A stretch of DNA of 64,000 nucleotides from positions 496,001 through 560,000 of the forward strand of contig NZ_JAILYJ010000001.1 in NCBI RefSeq assembly GCF_019793465.1, written 5' to 3'. Source of the stretch: Rhizobium croatiense. Its GTDB lineage: Bacteria; Pseudomonadota; Alphaproteobacteria; Rhizobiales; Rhizobiaceae. Shown one piece after another: positions 54,357 to 62,998 of the stretch. Every line of letters starts with the position of its first letter. Position 1 is the stretch's first letter. The position numbers were made by a program, and so were the translations under genes. The notes under the pieces were generated by a model. The model made no database searches. It was not told where the DNA came from and worked only from the letters and a program-made list of their open reading frames with translations.

Positions 54357-55340
54357 TTGATAACCTCCTTCAGCTTCGACCCGCCGCCCGGTCCGCCGCG
54401 CCGCGTATTATGTGTCGGCGCCGCGGTTCTGGACACGCTGTTTCGCGTCCGAACTTTGCCCGCCGGCCAGGGCAAGATCCTGCCCTATGAGATGCTGCAG
54501 GTCGCCGAAGGCATGGCGTCGAGTGCCGCCTACGCCATCGTCCGGCTCGGCGGCGCCGCCAGCCTCTGGGGCGCGGTTGGCGACGATGCCGCCGGCGAAC
54601 GCATTATAGCCGACTTCGGCAAGAGCGGCATCGAGACGCGCGACATGCTGCGTGTCGACGGCGCCCGCTCGGCCATCTCGACGATCCTCATCGATGACCA
54701 GGGCGAGCGCTTGATCGTGCCCTTCTACGACGAGCGGCTGCACGATACGGTCAGGCCGGTCAGCGCGCAGGAGATTTCTGCCTTCGATGCCGTGCTGGTC
54801 GACGTCCGCTGGCCGAAGCTGGCGTTGCGGACGCTGATCGCGGCCGGCGAAGCCGGCAAACCTGCCATTCTCGATGGCGATGTTGCAGGCGAGGGCGTCA
54901 TCGAGATGCTTGCGCCGGCCGCCTCTCACATCATCTTTTCGCAGCCGGCCGCCGAGCGGCTTGCCGGAACGGCAGAGCTCGTGGAAAGCGTGGGCCTTCT
55001 GAAGCGCAAATTTGAACATGCTTTCATCAGCGTCACGGCTGGCGAGAGCGGCTCCCTCTGGTTCGATGAACCAAGCGGCGCCATCCGCCATCTTGCCGCT
55101 CCGACGGTCAGAGCGGTTGACACGCTTGCGGCAGGCGACATCTTCCATGGCGCGTTCGCGCTGGCGATCGCTGAAGGCCTGCCGATCGAAGAGACGATGC
55201 GATTGTCGTCCATGGCGGCGGCGCTCAAATGCCAGGTGTTCGGCGGACGCACCGGCGCGCCCACGCGAGCCGAGGTGAGCGATGCTCTTCGGGCTTGGAA
55301 CGTCGGCGTTTCCCAGCAGGCGAACAAAATCGTTCGATAG
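54357..55340 (+). CDS. PfkB-family kinase, resembles sulfofructose kinase YihV
   Basis: 327 residues from a TTG at 54357 with GAGGCGG upstream. The PfkB C-terminal signature is DTLAAGDIFHGAF, with the catalytic Asp. Segments VLVDVRW, ILDGDV, IIFSQPAAERL and ALKCQVFGGRTGAP resemble E. coli YihV more than ribokinase or KDG kinase, from memory. It would phosphorylate the imported sugar or sugar acid. Sulfosugar use is a hypothesis only. Confidence 0.75.
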   Translation: MITSFSFDPPPGPPRRVLCVGAAVLDTLFRVRTLPAGQGKILPYEMLQVAEGMASSAAYAIVRLGGAASLWGAVGDDAAGERIIADFGKSGIETRDMLRVDGARSAISTILIDDQGERLIVPFYDERLHDTVRPVSAQEISAFDAVLVDVRWPKLALRTLIAAGEAGKPAILDGDVAGEGVIEMLAPAASHIIFSQPAAERLAGTAELVESVGLLKRKFEHAFISVTAGESGSLWFDEPSGAIRHLAAPTVRAVDTLAAGDIFHGAFALAIAEGLPIEETMRLSSMAAALKCQVFGGRTGAPTRAEVSDALRAWNVGVSQQANKIVR

Positions 55341-55440
55341 CTGAGCCGGACGCAGTGGCGTCGCCGACGGCGCCATGCGCCTCGCCGCTGTAGGAGGGCT
55401 CAGGCTTGCCAAATTTTGCCATGGTGGCTACTTTGGTCCC

Positions 55441-55680
55441 ATGAGCACAATGAATATCTCGCTACCGGATAATCTGAAGCACTTCGTCGACCAGCAGGTC
55501 GCCGGTCGAGGATATGGCACGAGCAGCGAGTACGTGCGCGAACTGATCCGTCGCGATCGGGATCGGCAGCAGTTGCGCAATCTTCTGCTTGAGGGCGCGT
55601 CATCCGAGGCGACCGAACCCGTTAATACGAGCTATTTCGATAGTTTGCGCGAGCGCGCGACGAAACAAAGCTCCAAGTGA
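55441..55680 (+). CDS. ParD-family antitoxin
   Basis: 79 residues from the ATG at 55441. It begins with a ribbon-helix-helix (MNISLPDNLKHFVDQQV then TSSEYVRELIRRD), as in ParD/CopG antitoxins. The frame upstream of 55441 is not convincing. It overlaps the toxin start by four bases. Confidence 0.82.
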   Translation: MSTMNISLPDNLKHFVDQQVAGRGYGTSSEYVRELIRRDRDRQQLRNLLLEGASSEATEPVNTSYFDSLRERATKQSSK

Positions 55681-56009
55681 CCGCGAAACCGATCGTCCCC
55701 CGCCAGTCGGCTCGCGGGGATGTCGAGAATGCGGTGGATTATTACGCTCACACCGCGGGAGCACAGATAGCGATAGGCTTCATCGATGCACTGCAATCGA
55801 CCTATACCTTGATCGCAGAGCATCCCGCATCCGGTTCGCTGCGCTACGCATATGAACTCGGCCTGCTCGATCTGCGCTGCATGACGATCAGGGGTTTTCC
55901 CTATGTGATCTTCTACCTTGAGCGGGCCGACCATGTCGACGTATGGCGGATTCTGCACGCCAAGCAGGATATTCCAGCGTGGCTGCAGGATTCAGAGGCA
56001 TCGGAATAG
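55677..56009 (+). CDS. ParE/RelE-family toxin
   Basis: 110 residues from a GTG at 55677, overlapping the antitoxin stop. The sequence shows ARGDVENAVDYYAH, IGFIDALQSTYTLIAEHPASGS and the late FPYVIFYLERADHVDVWRILHAKQD, the typical ParE layout. ParE toxins poison DNA gyrase. Here the pair is likely a stability or stress module. Confidence 0.82.
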   Translation: MTAKPIVPRQSARGDVENAVDYYAHTAGAQIAIGFIDALQSTYTLIAEHPASGSLRYAYELGLLDLRCMTIRGFPYVIFYLERADHVDVWRILHAKQDIPAWLQDSEASE

Positions 56010-56101
56010 CACGGCTATTTGTGATGGCCCTTCTTCTGAAGGCTTTGGTTCCATAAGCTATCTTATGCCATTTTTGCTCGCATCGGGAGTTACCAAAACT
56101 T

Positions 56102-57259
56102 TCATTCCATTATAACGTGCGGCACGAAACGCGATAGATTGGCCGTTATCCGTGTCCGATCTTCGCGAACCGCAAGACCGCATGCACGATCACCGGCGAC
56201 CCAGCTGCCGAGCACGGCGAAGCCGCCGTCGCTTTCGAAAAGCGGAGCATAGGCCTGGATGATGAAACCTTCGTCGCCGTAATCGCCCGGAGCCGAAACC
56301 AGTTCCCGCCCCTGTCGAAATATCGTGACGTTCTCACCTTCTCGCGACAACAGCGGTTTGCGCACATAGTCGGTCAAGGTGGACGCCGCCGGGTCATCGG
56401 TGAAATAGCTCGGCAAAAGATTGGGGTGATTGGGGTGGCGCTGCCAGAGCAAAGGCAGAAGGCCCTTGTTGGAAAGCACAGCCTTCCAGGCGGGCTCGAC
56501 GAAGACATCGCCCGAGCGCGCGAGTTCGCGGGCAAACGGCTCGCGCAGCATGAATTCCCACGGGTACAGCTTGAAGCAGCGGTCGATCACCCGATCCTTG
56601 AGATCGGTGTAGCGGCCCTCAGCGTCGATGCCGATCTCGCGGATGTCGAGAAGCTCGACGCGATGGCCAGCCTGTACCGCACAGTCCATGAGATAGACCG
56701 TCGTGCCACGATCCTCCTCATTGTCGGTTATCGCCGCGAAGTGGAAGATCGGCTCCTTGGGAAACTGGTCGAACGCCTCGACAAGGCTCTCCTGCAGGAA
56801 ATTATACTGGTCCGCTTCCTTCGGCAGAACCCCCAAAGCGATCTGATCGGTCAGCCAGTTGAACTGAAAATAGGCAGTCTCGAAGACGGAGGTGGGAGTA
56901 TCGGCGTTGTATTCGAGCAGCTTGGCCGGGCCGCTGCCGTCGTAAGCAAGATCGAAACGGCCGTAAAGATGCTGGTCGCGACGCTGCCAGGAGCGCTGCA
57001 CCACATCGCGCAGGTCCTCCGGAATGGCCAGCCTGTCGAGCGACTCTTCGCTGCCGACGATATCACCGACCAGATCCATGCACATGTCATGCAGTTCCTG
57101 GCTCGGTTCTTCGATCTGCGTCTCGATCTCATCGAGCGTGAACGTATAGGCGGCATCGTCGAGCCAGTAGGGCTCGCCATACATGACGTGAAATCCGAAG
57201 CCGACGGCGCGCGCCTTGTCACGCCAATCAGGACGCGCGGGAAGAGTGATGCGCTTCAT
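56102..57259 (-). CDS. Glutathionylspermidine-synthase-like ATP-grasp ligase (YgiC/YjfC type)
   Basis: 385 residues from the ATG at 57259 (a longer frame upstream lies in the DUF1190 gene). The sequence has DGSGPAKLLEYNADTP, the FVEPAWKAVLSNKGLLPLLW stretch and the DEGFIIQAYAPL segment of the family. The N-terminal amidase of true glutathionylspermidine synthase is absent. The cluster with DUF1190, DUF350 and PspA matches YgiBC/Yjf loci, where the ligase probably modifies a peptide or protein rather than glutathione. Confidence 0.83.
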   Translation of the reverse strand: MKRITLPARPDWRDKARAVGFGFHVMYGEPYWLDDAAYTFTLDEIETQIEEPSQELHDMCMDLVGDIVGSEESLDRLAIPEDLRDVVQRSWQRRDQHLYGRFDLAYDGSGPAKLLEYNADTPTSVFETAYFQFNWLTDQIALGVLPKEADQYNFLQESLVEAFDQFPKEPIFHFAAITDNEEDRGTTVYLMDCAVQAGHRVELLDIREIGIDAEGRYTDLKDRVIDRCFKLYPWEFMLREPFARELARSGDVFVEPAWKAVLSNKGLLPLLWQRHPNHPNLLPSYFTDDPAASTLTDYVRKPLLSREGENVTIFRQGRELVSAPGDYGDEGFIIQAYAPLFESDGGFAVLGSWVAGDRACGLAVREDRTRITANLSRFVPHVIME

Positions 57260-57260
57260 G

Positions 57261-57857
57261 TCAGCCGCCGAAACTGAAGGACGAACGGCCCCCGAAGCCC
57301 TGCCGGGCGACGGTACGGGTATTGACATTGATCGGCTTGACACTCTGGCGCGAAGGCGCAGTCACACTGTCCGCGCCGCCTGAGCGAACCGTCGTTGTCA
57401 GTGTCTGCCCCGAGCGATTGCGATAAATCGGCGTCGAACCGTAGTAGGAACCACTCGCCTCCTGGCGCCGGCGATAATCGGAATAGTCGCTGATGTTGTT
57501 CAGTGCCGAAGACAGCATGTAGCCTGCCAGGAACGGCGTAAAGAAGCTGCCGCTGCCGCCGGTATTGTTGGGGACGGCGCTTGCCTGCTGTTCCGTGCAC
57601 TGGCCCTTGCCATATTCGGCTTCGCAGGCGGCCATGCCGTCGAAACGCGGCGCGGCGGCGAGGTGGGCCCGCATCGCATCCTGATAGCCGGCTTGGCAGA
57701 CCTGCCGGTCCATGCCGGATGCCACGCATTGGTCGACGGAGGTGAACATAACCTCCGAAGGCGTCTGATCGCCGCAACCGGATAGCGCCAGGGTCGAGGC
57801 AGCGATAGTGCCAAGGGCCAGGAAAGGTCGTCTATGCCCGCTCTTACGTCTGCGCAT
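57261..57857 (-). CDS. DUF1190 (YgiB-like) lipoprotein
   Basis: 198 residues with a lipobox (LALSGC at about 23-28) after a basic N-terminus. The mature part has VMFTSVDQC and FDGMAACEAEYGKGQC, several Cys, and a Ser/Gly/Arg-rich C-terminus ending FSFGG, a plausible target for a C-terminal peptide ligase. Its stop is one base from the ATP-grasp start. It belongs to DUF1190. Confidence 0.82.
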   Translation of the reverse strand: MRRRKSGHRRPFLALGTIAASTLALSGCGDQTPSEVMFTSVDQCVASGMDRQVCQAGYQDAMRAHLAAAPRFDGMAACEAEYGKGQCTEQQASAVPNNTGGSGSFFTPFLAGYMLSSALNNISDYSDYRRRQEASGSYYGSTPIYRNRSGQTLTTTVRSGGADSVTAPSRQSVKPINVNTRTVARQGFGGRSSFSFGG

Positions 57858-57869
57858 CGTTCCCTCCCC

Positions 57870-58271
57870 TCAATAGGTCATGCAGGCGGCGTTGAGAATA
57901 CCGATGACCAGCGCGATGCCGCCGCCCCAGATGCCTGCGGCGATATTGTCGGCAGTGATCTTCTCATGCAGGTCCGTCATGGTGAAATTCGCAATATAGA
58001 AAGCGAGGATCTGCGCCAGAATGCCGACCACCGCCCATATGATATAGTCGACGATGCTGACCGAATTGGCCGCGGCCGAAGCCAGAGGCAGACTGAAACC
58101 GACAAGCGCTCCCAAGAATGCCGTGACCGCGGCAAGATTGCCTGCGCGAATGAGCTGGACTTCCTTTTGCGGTGTCAGGAATGTGTAGACCACCGCGAAA
58201 ACAGCGTATGCGGCTAGACCGACGGCGAAATAGCCAAGGAAGGCAGGCAGGCCCGCCACGTAATCGAGCAT
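57870..58271 (-). CDS. DUF350 membrane protein (YjfL-like)
   Basis: 133 residues with four helices. GGAGGAA precedes the ATG. The FYIANFTMTDLHEKITADNIAAGIWGGG region between helices is characteristic of DUF350. It links the ligase, lipoprotein and DUF2491 genes. Confidence 0.82.
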   Translation of the reverse strand: MLDYVAGLPAFLGYFAVGLAAYAVFAVVYTFLTPQKEVQLIRAGNLAAVTAFLGALVGFSLPLASAAANSVSIVDYIIWAVVGILAQILAFYIANFTMTDLHEKITADNIAAGIWGGGIALVIGILNAACMTY

Positions 58272-58305
58272 TGATAAATTCCTCCGTTAAAATTGATAGG
58301 GTCCA

Positions 58306-58965
58306 TCAGACGCGGCGAACATCGGCTGGAGCCAGACCGTAACCGATCAGAAATTCCACTGAACTGCCCGCCTGGCTCTGGCCGAGGTCGAGGTCGCGCT
58401 CGACGTTGATCAGAAGCATTTCGCGCGTCGAGCCAAGTGGGCGGTAATACAACATGCAGGTCTGATGAATGGAGCGCTGCGCTTCGCCGTCGTCGACCTT
58501 TTCGGTAAATTCCACCAGTTGGGCGCGTTCCGGGCCGTCGCCCCAGAATCGGTTATAGAGGATCCCGTCGGCATCATAGGATGGCTGGCCGATCAGACCG
58601 GCCGGACCGGTCCAGCGGCTCCATTCGCTCTGACCGGCCGGCACGACGCTGTCCCACGGCTGATAAAAGCTGATATCGTCGATCGCGTCACCCGGCTTGC
58701 CCGAGGCCGACATCACCTGAATCATCCGGTTCTCTTCATCGTAGTAGCGCGACAGAACCGTGGCGGCATCGAGCGAAACCTCACCGTAGCCGGCAATGAT
58801 GAACGGCCCGCTCCGTGGCAGCGGCATGGCCGGCTCGCCGCCCAAAGCATCGGCTTCAAGGGAGAGGAAATCGATCTCGAACGCCCCGCCGATGGCCACG
58901 TTCAAGGGACCGAGCTCTTTTGGCAGGGGTTTTTCGTCCTTGTTTCCGCCGAACCAGCCGATCAT
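58306..58965 (-). CDS. DUF2491 family protein (YjfK-like)
   Basis: 219 residues without signal or membrane helix. It begins MIGWFGGNKDEKPLPKEL, and YYDEENRMIQVMSASGKPGDA and SIHQTCMLYYRPL mark the family. It overlaps the potassium channel stop by four bases. Function unknown. Confidence 0.8.
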   Translation of the reverse strand: MIGWFGGNKDEKPLPKELGPLNVAIGGAFEIDFLSLEADALGGEPAMPLPRSGPFIIAGYGEVSLDAATVLSRYYDEENRMIQVMSASGKPGDAIDDISFYQPWDSVVPAGQSEWSRWTGPAGLIGQPSYDADGILYNRFWGDGPERAQLVEFTEKVDDGEAQRSIHQTCMLYYRPLGSTREMLLINVERDLDLGQSQAGSSVEFLIGYGLAPADVRRV

Positions 58966-60026
58966 GTTTCGTCTCCCATTCTAGCCCAGGCGATGGCACC
59001 GGGATCTAGCCGCATTCCGCTGATGTAGTAAAGAGTCTCGCCGCCGCGCATCGGCGTCTCGTCTCGGCAATTAAGATCGGTCACGCCCTCGCTCAGCATG
59101 CCCACCAGTGTCACATTGTACCGACGCTTGAGCCTTAAAAATACGTCGCCATAGAGTAGTGGCGTTTGCAAAGGCGGTACCGGCAGGGAAAAGGCCGTGT
59201 CTGTAGAGGCGGCCGACAGCAGCCGTGCGGCGATTTCCGAGGAGCCCGGGTCACGCGCCGAACGCGATAGAAGTTCCTCGGCGAGCGAGCCGACCGCCTC
59301 GACGCGCGGCCGCAGCTGTTTGACCATCTGTGCCGTGCGGTCATCGGCGAAATAGGCCACGATATGGGCATTGGGTGCGTGATCCTCGGCAATCAGGACT
59401 GCGGCCAGCGTTTCATCGTCATTGGCGCCGCGCGCGATGATCGCGCGCGCCTCAGCCACACCGGCCCGCATCAGAGCGTCGGCATCGGCAAGCCGATCGC
59501 TTCTGATATAGTCAGCGTAGTCGGCGGCGGGATTTTCCGGCAGATCCTTGGCGACCAGAACGCTCATCGGCTCGTTGGCATGGCGTTCGGAATGCAGCAG
59601 CCGCAGCGTCTGGTATGTCTGCCCCTCTTGCCAGCCCAGAACGATGATGTGGCCGGCGCGTTCGCTGTAATCACCCAATCCGCGCATGCGATTCCTCCAG
59701 ATCGTACCGATAGCTGTCAACAACTTGCCAAGAACTGCCGTAAAGATGGCAATGCCACCGGGAAGAACGACCAGGACGGCGATGATCCGGCCGGGCGCCG
59801 ACTTTGGAGAAAGATCGCCATAGCCGACAGTCGTTGCAGTGACCATATAGTAATAAAGGAAGTCGACCGGGTTGCCGACGAGATCGTCCTCGCCTGCCAG
59901 CATAAAGAGCAGGTAAGACACGACCAGATGGAGAACGAGGATAAGAAAAACGGCTGACCATGCCAATTCGCCGAGCGAAAGATATATACGCCGCAGAAAT
60001 GAAGCGATAAATGGCAAGCGATTCAC
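58962..60026 (-). CDS. Potassium channel with RCK/TrkA-N-like domain
   Basis: 354 residues from a GTG at 60026. Two pore helices flank the selectivity filter TTVGYGDLS. A cytosolic Rossmann/RCK region (IIVLGWQEGQTYQTLRLL, then IIARGANDDETLAAVL) follows. It is the first gene of the minus-strand part of the envelope island. By family it gates K+ in response to ligand or redox state. Confidence 0.83.
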   Translation of the reverse strand: MNRLPFIASFLRRIYLSLGELAWSAVFLILVLHLVVSYLLFMLAGEDDLVGNPVDFLYYYMVTATTVGYGDLSPKSAPGRIIAVLVVLPGGIAIFTAVLGKLLTAIGTIWRNRMRGLGDYSERAGHIIVLGWQEGQTYQTLRLLHSERHANEPMSVLVAKDLPENPAADYADYIRSDRLADADALMRAGVAEARAIIARGANDDETLAAVLIAEDHAPNAHIVAYFADDRTAQMVKQLRPRVEAVGSLAEELLSRSARDPGSSEIAARLLSAASTDTAFSLPVPPLQTPLLYGDVFLRLKRRYNVTLVGMLSEGVTDLNCRDETPMRGGETLYYISGMRLDPGAIAWARMGDET

Positions 60027-60121
60027 CCCCGTTGCTAACGTGCACCCTACCGAAATTTATTTCGCGCGCCAGACCTTTAAGTTGTAAACCGACTACCCAG
60101 ATATTTTTGACGCTCTAACCG

Positions 60122-60568
60122 ATGGAGGACTTTTTGGAGACCTGGAACCTCACCACTTTAACGCGCCTGTTCGCCGCTGATCCGGAGGCGCTCGGCGATG
60201 TTGATGTCGCCGTACCCGAACACGGGGACGTCTTGTGCGTAACGCTGAAGGAAAGCGGCGATCTTGACGTTTTCGTCACGGTGAGCGGCGAGCGCGACAT
60301 CCTCGTCAGCGTTGTTCTGGTGCCATGCAAGGAGGTGCCCAACCGAGAGGCCTTCGAACGCATGGTTCTGAAGACGCACAAGTTCGTGCCACTCTCCAGT
60401 TTCGGCATCACCACGATCGACGGTGAGGAATGGTACGAATTGTTTGGCTCGCTTTCAGCACGCTCGCCGGCCGAGACCGTTGTCGAGGAAGTCGCCATTC
60501 TGGCTGCCAACGCCGTCGATGCAGCGCATATGATTGAAGAATGGAAAAGCGGGGAGATTGAAGCGTGA
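60122..60568 (+). CDS. DUF2170 family protein (YjfI-like)
   Basis: 148 residues from the ATG at 60122. GGAGG overlaps the first codons and suits a TTG start at 60134 instead. No signal or helix. CVTLKESGDLDVFVTVSGERDILVSV and FVPLSSFGI fit DUF2170. It overlaps the PspA gene start and is divergent from the channel operon across 95 bases. Confidence 0.78.
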   Translation: MEDFLETWNLTTLTRLFAADPEALGDVDVAVPEHGDVLCVTLKESGDLDVFVTVSGERDILVSVVLVPCKEVPNREAFERMVLKTHKFVPLSSFGITTIDGEEWYELFGSLSARSPAETVVEEVAILAANAVDAAHMIEEWKSGEIEA

Positions 60569-61302
60569 GCACCTGGGGAAAGATTTTTACCGCCATTCGC
60601 GGCGGCATCAACGAGGCAGCAGAAGCAGCCGCCGACAGCCAATCCATGCGCATTCTCGACCAGGAAATTCGCGACGCCGAACAGTCGCTGCGCCGGGCGC
60701 GATCCGATCTGGCCGGCATCATGGCATCGAACAAGAGCGTCATGCGCCGGCTTGAAGAAAACCGCGCAAAGGAAACCAAGGATACCGACAGCGCCCGCGC
60801 TGCGATCTCCGCGGGCCGTACGGATCTCGCGCAGGGTCTGGCGCAGCGCATTGCCAATAGTCGCGCCGAAGTGCAGCGAGACCAGGAAGAGCTCGATCGG
60901 CTGCTGCCCCGCCAGCAGCAGATGCTGCGCACGATCCAGGAAACCGAGTCGCGCATCGCGCAGATGAAGCGCGAGGTGGAGAACGTCAAAGCCAACGAGT
61001 CGCTGCTGCGCGCCCAATCAGCGATCGCTCATAACCAGTCGGGCATCAACACCCGTCTTGGCAGCGCCGTGGAAAGTCTCGAACGCATCAAGAAACGTCA
61101 GGAAATCACCGCCGGCCGCATCGAAGCCGGGGCTGAACTGGCCGCGCTGGAAAACGGCAGCGATCTCGACCGCCAGCTGCGCGAGGCCGGCATCGGCAGT
61201 TCGAGCCAGTCGGCCGACGACGTCCTTGCACAGCTGATGGCGCCGACACGCTCGGCCGAGCCAGTCTTGCTTCCCGCCCCTGCCGGCAACAAGGACCGAT
61301 AA
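60565..61302 (+). CDS. PspA/IM30-family protein (YjfJ-like)
   Basis: 245 residues from a GTG at 60565 overlapping the DUF2170 stop. Almost wholly coiled-coil (long runs of Glu/Arg/Gln with heptads, AEQSLRRARSDLAGIM, RAEVQRDQEELDRLLP), as in the ESCRT-III-like PspA proteins that coat and mend the inner membrane. Confidence 0.85.
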   Translation: MSTWGKIFTAIRGGINEAAEAAADSQSMRILDQEIRDAEQSLRRARSDLAGIMASNKSVMRRLEENRAKETKDTDSARAAISAGRTDLAQGLAQRIANSRAEVQRDQEELDRLLPRQQQMLRTIQETESRIAQMKREVENVKANESLLRAQSAIAHNQSGINTRLGSAVESLERIKKRQEITAGRIEAGAELAALENGSDLDRQLREAGIGSSSQSADDVLAQLMAPTRSAEPVLLPAPAGNKDR

Positions 61303-61421
61303 TTCCCGGAGCGGCCGCCCTGTCGGGATATTTATTCCTGAAGACGGAGCGGCCGCACGTGGAACTTCGATGGATCTCGCAAAGGCGAAGATCTCTTTGC
61401 GGCGGGGCGCCGATCTCGCGG

Positions 61422-61811
61422 CTATGGGCGGCCGATGGCTGTTGCCTGCGACCAGACAACCATCCATTCGCCGTCGCGGAGTTCATAAGTATCTGTGTGC
61501 CAATACTCCCCGGGCGGCACGGCGTGCCCGTTGAAGATGACTTCGAGGCGCGCACGATAACATATCACGGCGGCGGAGCCATTGAGGCGGACCGCAATGT
61601 CACCCGGCTCCCAAGCCCGATACCTGATGTGTCCGGCTGCGATAGCGCCTAGATAATCCTCGCGTGAGAGGGCTACACCGATTGGCGTGATCAATTGAAA
61701 ATCATCGGCGTGAAGAGGCCTGGCCGCGGACATATCGGCCGCGACCAGTGCACGCAGCCGGGTGCGCTCGATTTCACGGATCCGGTCTGCTGCAGTTTGA
61801 TTGCTTGTCAT
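61422..61811 (-). CDS. NTF2-like (SnoaL/DUF4440) protein
   Basis: 129 residues from the ATG at 61811, with GGAG upstream. The core (ALVAADMSAARPLHADDFQLITPIG, AVICYRARLEV, WHTDTYELRDGEWMVVWSQAT) is the small cone-shaped NTF2-like fold. The role is unknown. Confidence 0.75.
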   Translation of the reverse strand: MTSNQTAADRIREIERTRLRALVAADMSAARPLHADDFQLITPIGVALSREDYLGAIAAGHIRYRAWEPGDIAVRLNGSAAVICYRARLEVIFNGHAVPPGEYWHTDTYELRDGEWMVVWSQATAIGRP

Positions 61812-61849
61812 TCTCATCTCCTGGATGCATTTGCTCTTCGCCGAGCAGG

Positions 61850-62011
61850 TCAATTTTGACGACCGGCGGTCACCAGGCCGTTGTCTATCAGGCTCTGACC
61901 GCAGGCGCGGATTGTTTCCTCCTCAGGGCGCAGCTGCCTTTGCAACATCGCTTCTGCCTTGGCGGTGTTGATGCGCAGGTCCCGTTCAAGCTCCTTGCGC
62001 TTGCAGTCAAA
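61850..62011 (-). pseudogene. Possible remnant of a small gene
   Basis: About 53 minus-strand codons read like real protein (DCKRKELERDLRI, then PEEETIRACGQSLIDNGLVT) and end at a stop at 61850. Immediately upstream in frame is a stop, and there is no proper start. It may be the C-terminal scrap of a decayed gene in the 280-base gap before zinT. Confidence 0.3.
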
Positions 62012-62029
62012 TCACGCTAATTGGCGCTC

Positions 62030-62042
62030 GTAATGTTATTAC
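62030..62042. promoter_or_regulatory. Possible Zur box upstream of zinT
   Basis: GTAATGTTATTAC is a perfect inverted repeat (GTAAT-N3-ATTAC) 49 bases before the zinT start. Alphaproteobacterial Zur sites are AT-rich palindromes around ATGTTAT. The match is partial. Confidence 0.45.
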
Positions 62043-62091
62043 ATGACAGCTCAAGCACGAGCCGTGCCGGCCAATCGAAAGGTTTCAGTGA

Positions 62092-62754
62092 ATGAACAAG
62101 GCGATCACAACACTCAGCTACGCCCTGGCTGTATCCGCAACATTGACGTTTGCGGGAACGGCAGGCGCCCAGACATCTTCGGGAAACAATCACAGCCATA
62201 GCCATTCCCACGATAAGAAGGGGTCGGTGCATGAAGGGTATTTCGATGACGATCAGGTAAAGGCGCGTGAACTGTCGGACTGGGAAGGCGACTGGCAGTC
62301 TGTCTACCCCTATCTTGTCGACGGGACCTTGGATCCGGTGATGGCCGACAAGGCGAAACATGGCGACAAGAGCGCCGGGGACTATCGTGCCTACTATGAC
62401 ACGGGATACAAGACCGACGTCGACCGGATCGTCATCAACGGAAAGAAGGTTACGTTTTTCCGCGGCAAGGACCCCGTGACCGGAGACTACGAGACGGATG
62501 GGCACGAAATCCTCACCTACAAGAAGGGTAATCGAGGCGTTCGTTTCGTCTTCAAAAAAAGCGCCGGTGACGACGCCGCACCTCGGTTCATTCAGTTCAG
62601 CGACCACATCGTCGCCCCCGAGAAGGCCGACCATTACCATCTTTACTGGGGTAATGACCGCGCCGCGCTGCTGAATGAGGTCACCAACTGGCCGACCTAC
62701 TACCCCGCGAACCTGAATGGCAAGCAGATCGTCGAGGAGATGCTGGCCCACTGA
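62092..62754 (+). CDS. zinT: ZinT-family periplasmic zinc-binding protein
   Basis: 220 residues with a Sec signal (AGAQ), a His-rich HSHSHSHD linker and the ZinT domain (SDWEGDWQSVYPYL, YKTDVDRIVINGKKVTF, FIQFSDHIVAPEKADHYHLYWG). The terminal His-containing segment carries the usual metal ligands. It helps the cell gather zinc when it is scarce, passing it to a Znu importer, which is not in the window. Confidence 0.9.
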   Translation: MNKAITTLSYALAVSATLTFAGTAGAQTSSGNNHSHSHSHDKKGSVHEGYFDDDQVKARELSDWEGDWQSVYPYLVDGTLDPVMADKAKHGDKSAGDYRAYYDTGYKTDVDRIVINGKKVTFFRGKDPVTGDYETDGHEILTYKKGNRGVRFVFKKSAGDDAAPRFIQFSDHIVAPEKADHYHLYWGNDRAALLNEVTNWPTYYPANLNGKQIVEEMLAH

Positions 62755-62998
62755 CCCGCCGGGGCAACCGCACGTAGCCAAATCGGGCGCCGAGCGCCCT
62801 CTCAAGCACGGAGCATCCGGCGGTCTCCCGCCGGGTCTCCTCCCCGAAGCTGCGGCGCGTCGAGGAACCTTTGGCAATCACCAAAGTTGGGGTTTTGAAG
62901 GCTCCGGCACCAGTGACGTCGGCGAAGAGAGCCTCCACCGTATGAACAGCTTGAGCCGCTTCGCGCCACCGCAATCGACGACAACCCGGGCATTCAAC

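Noticed and set aside
61308..61356. Direct repeat CGGAGCGGCCGC (61308-61319 and 61345-61356)
   Set aside because: A single 12-base GC-rich duplication after the PspA gene, with no sign of an attachment site or mobile element.
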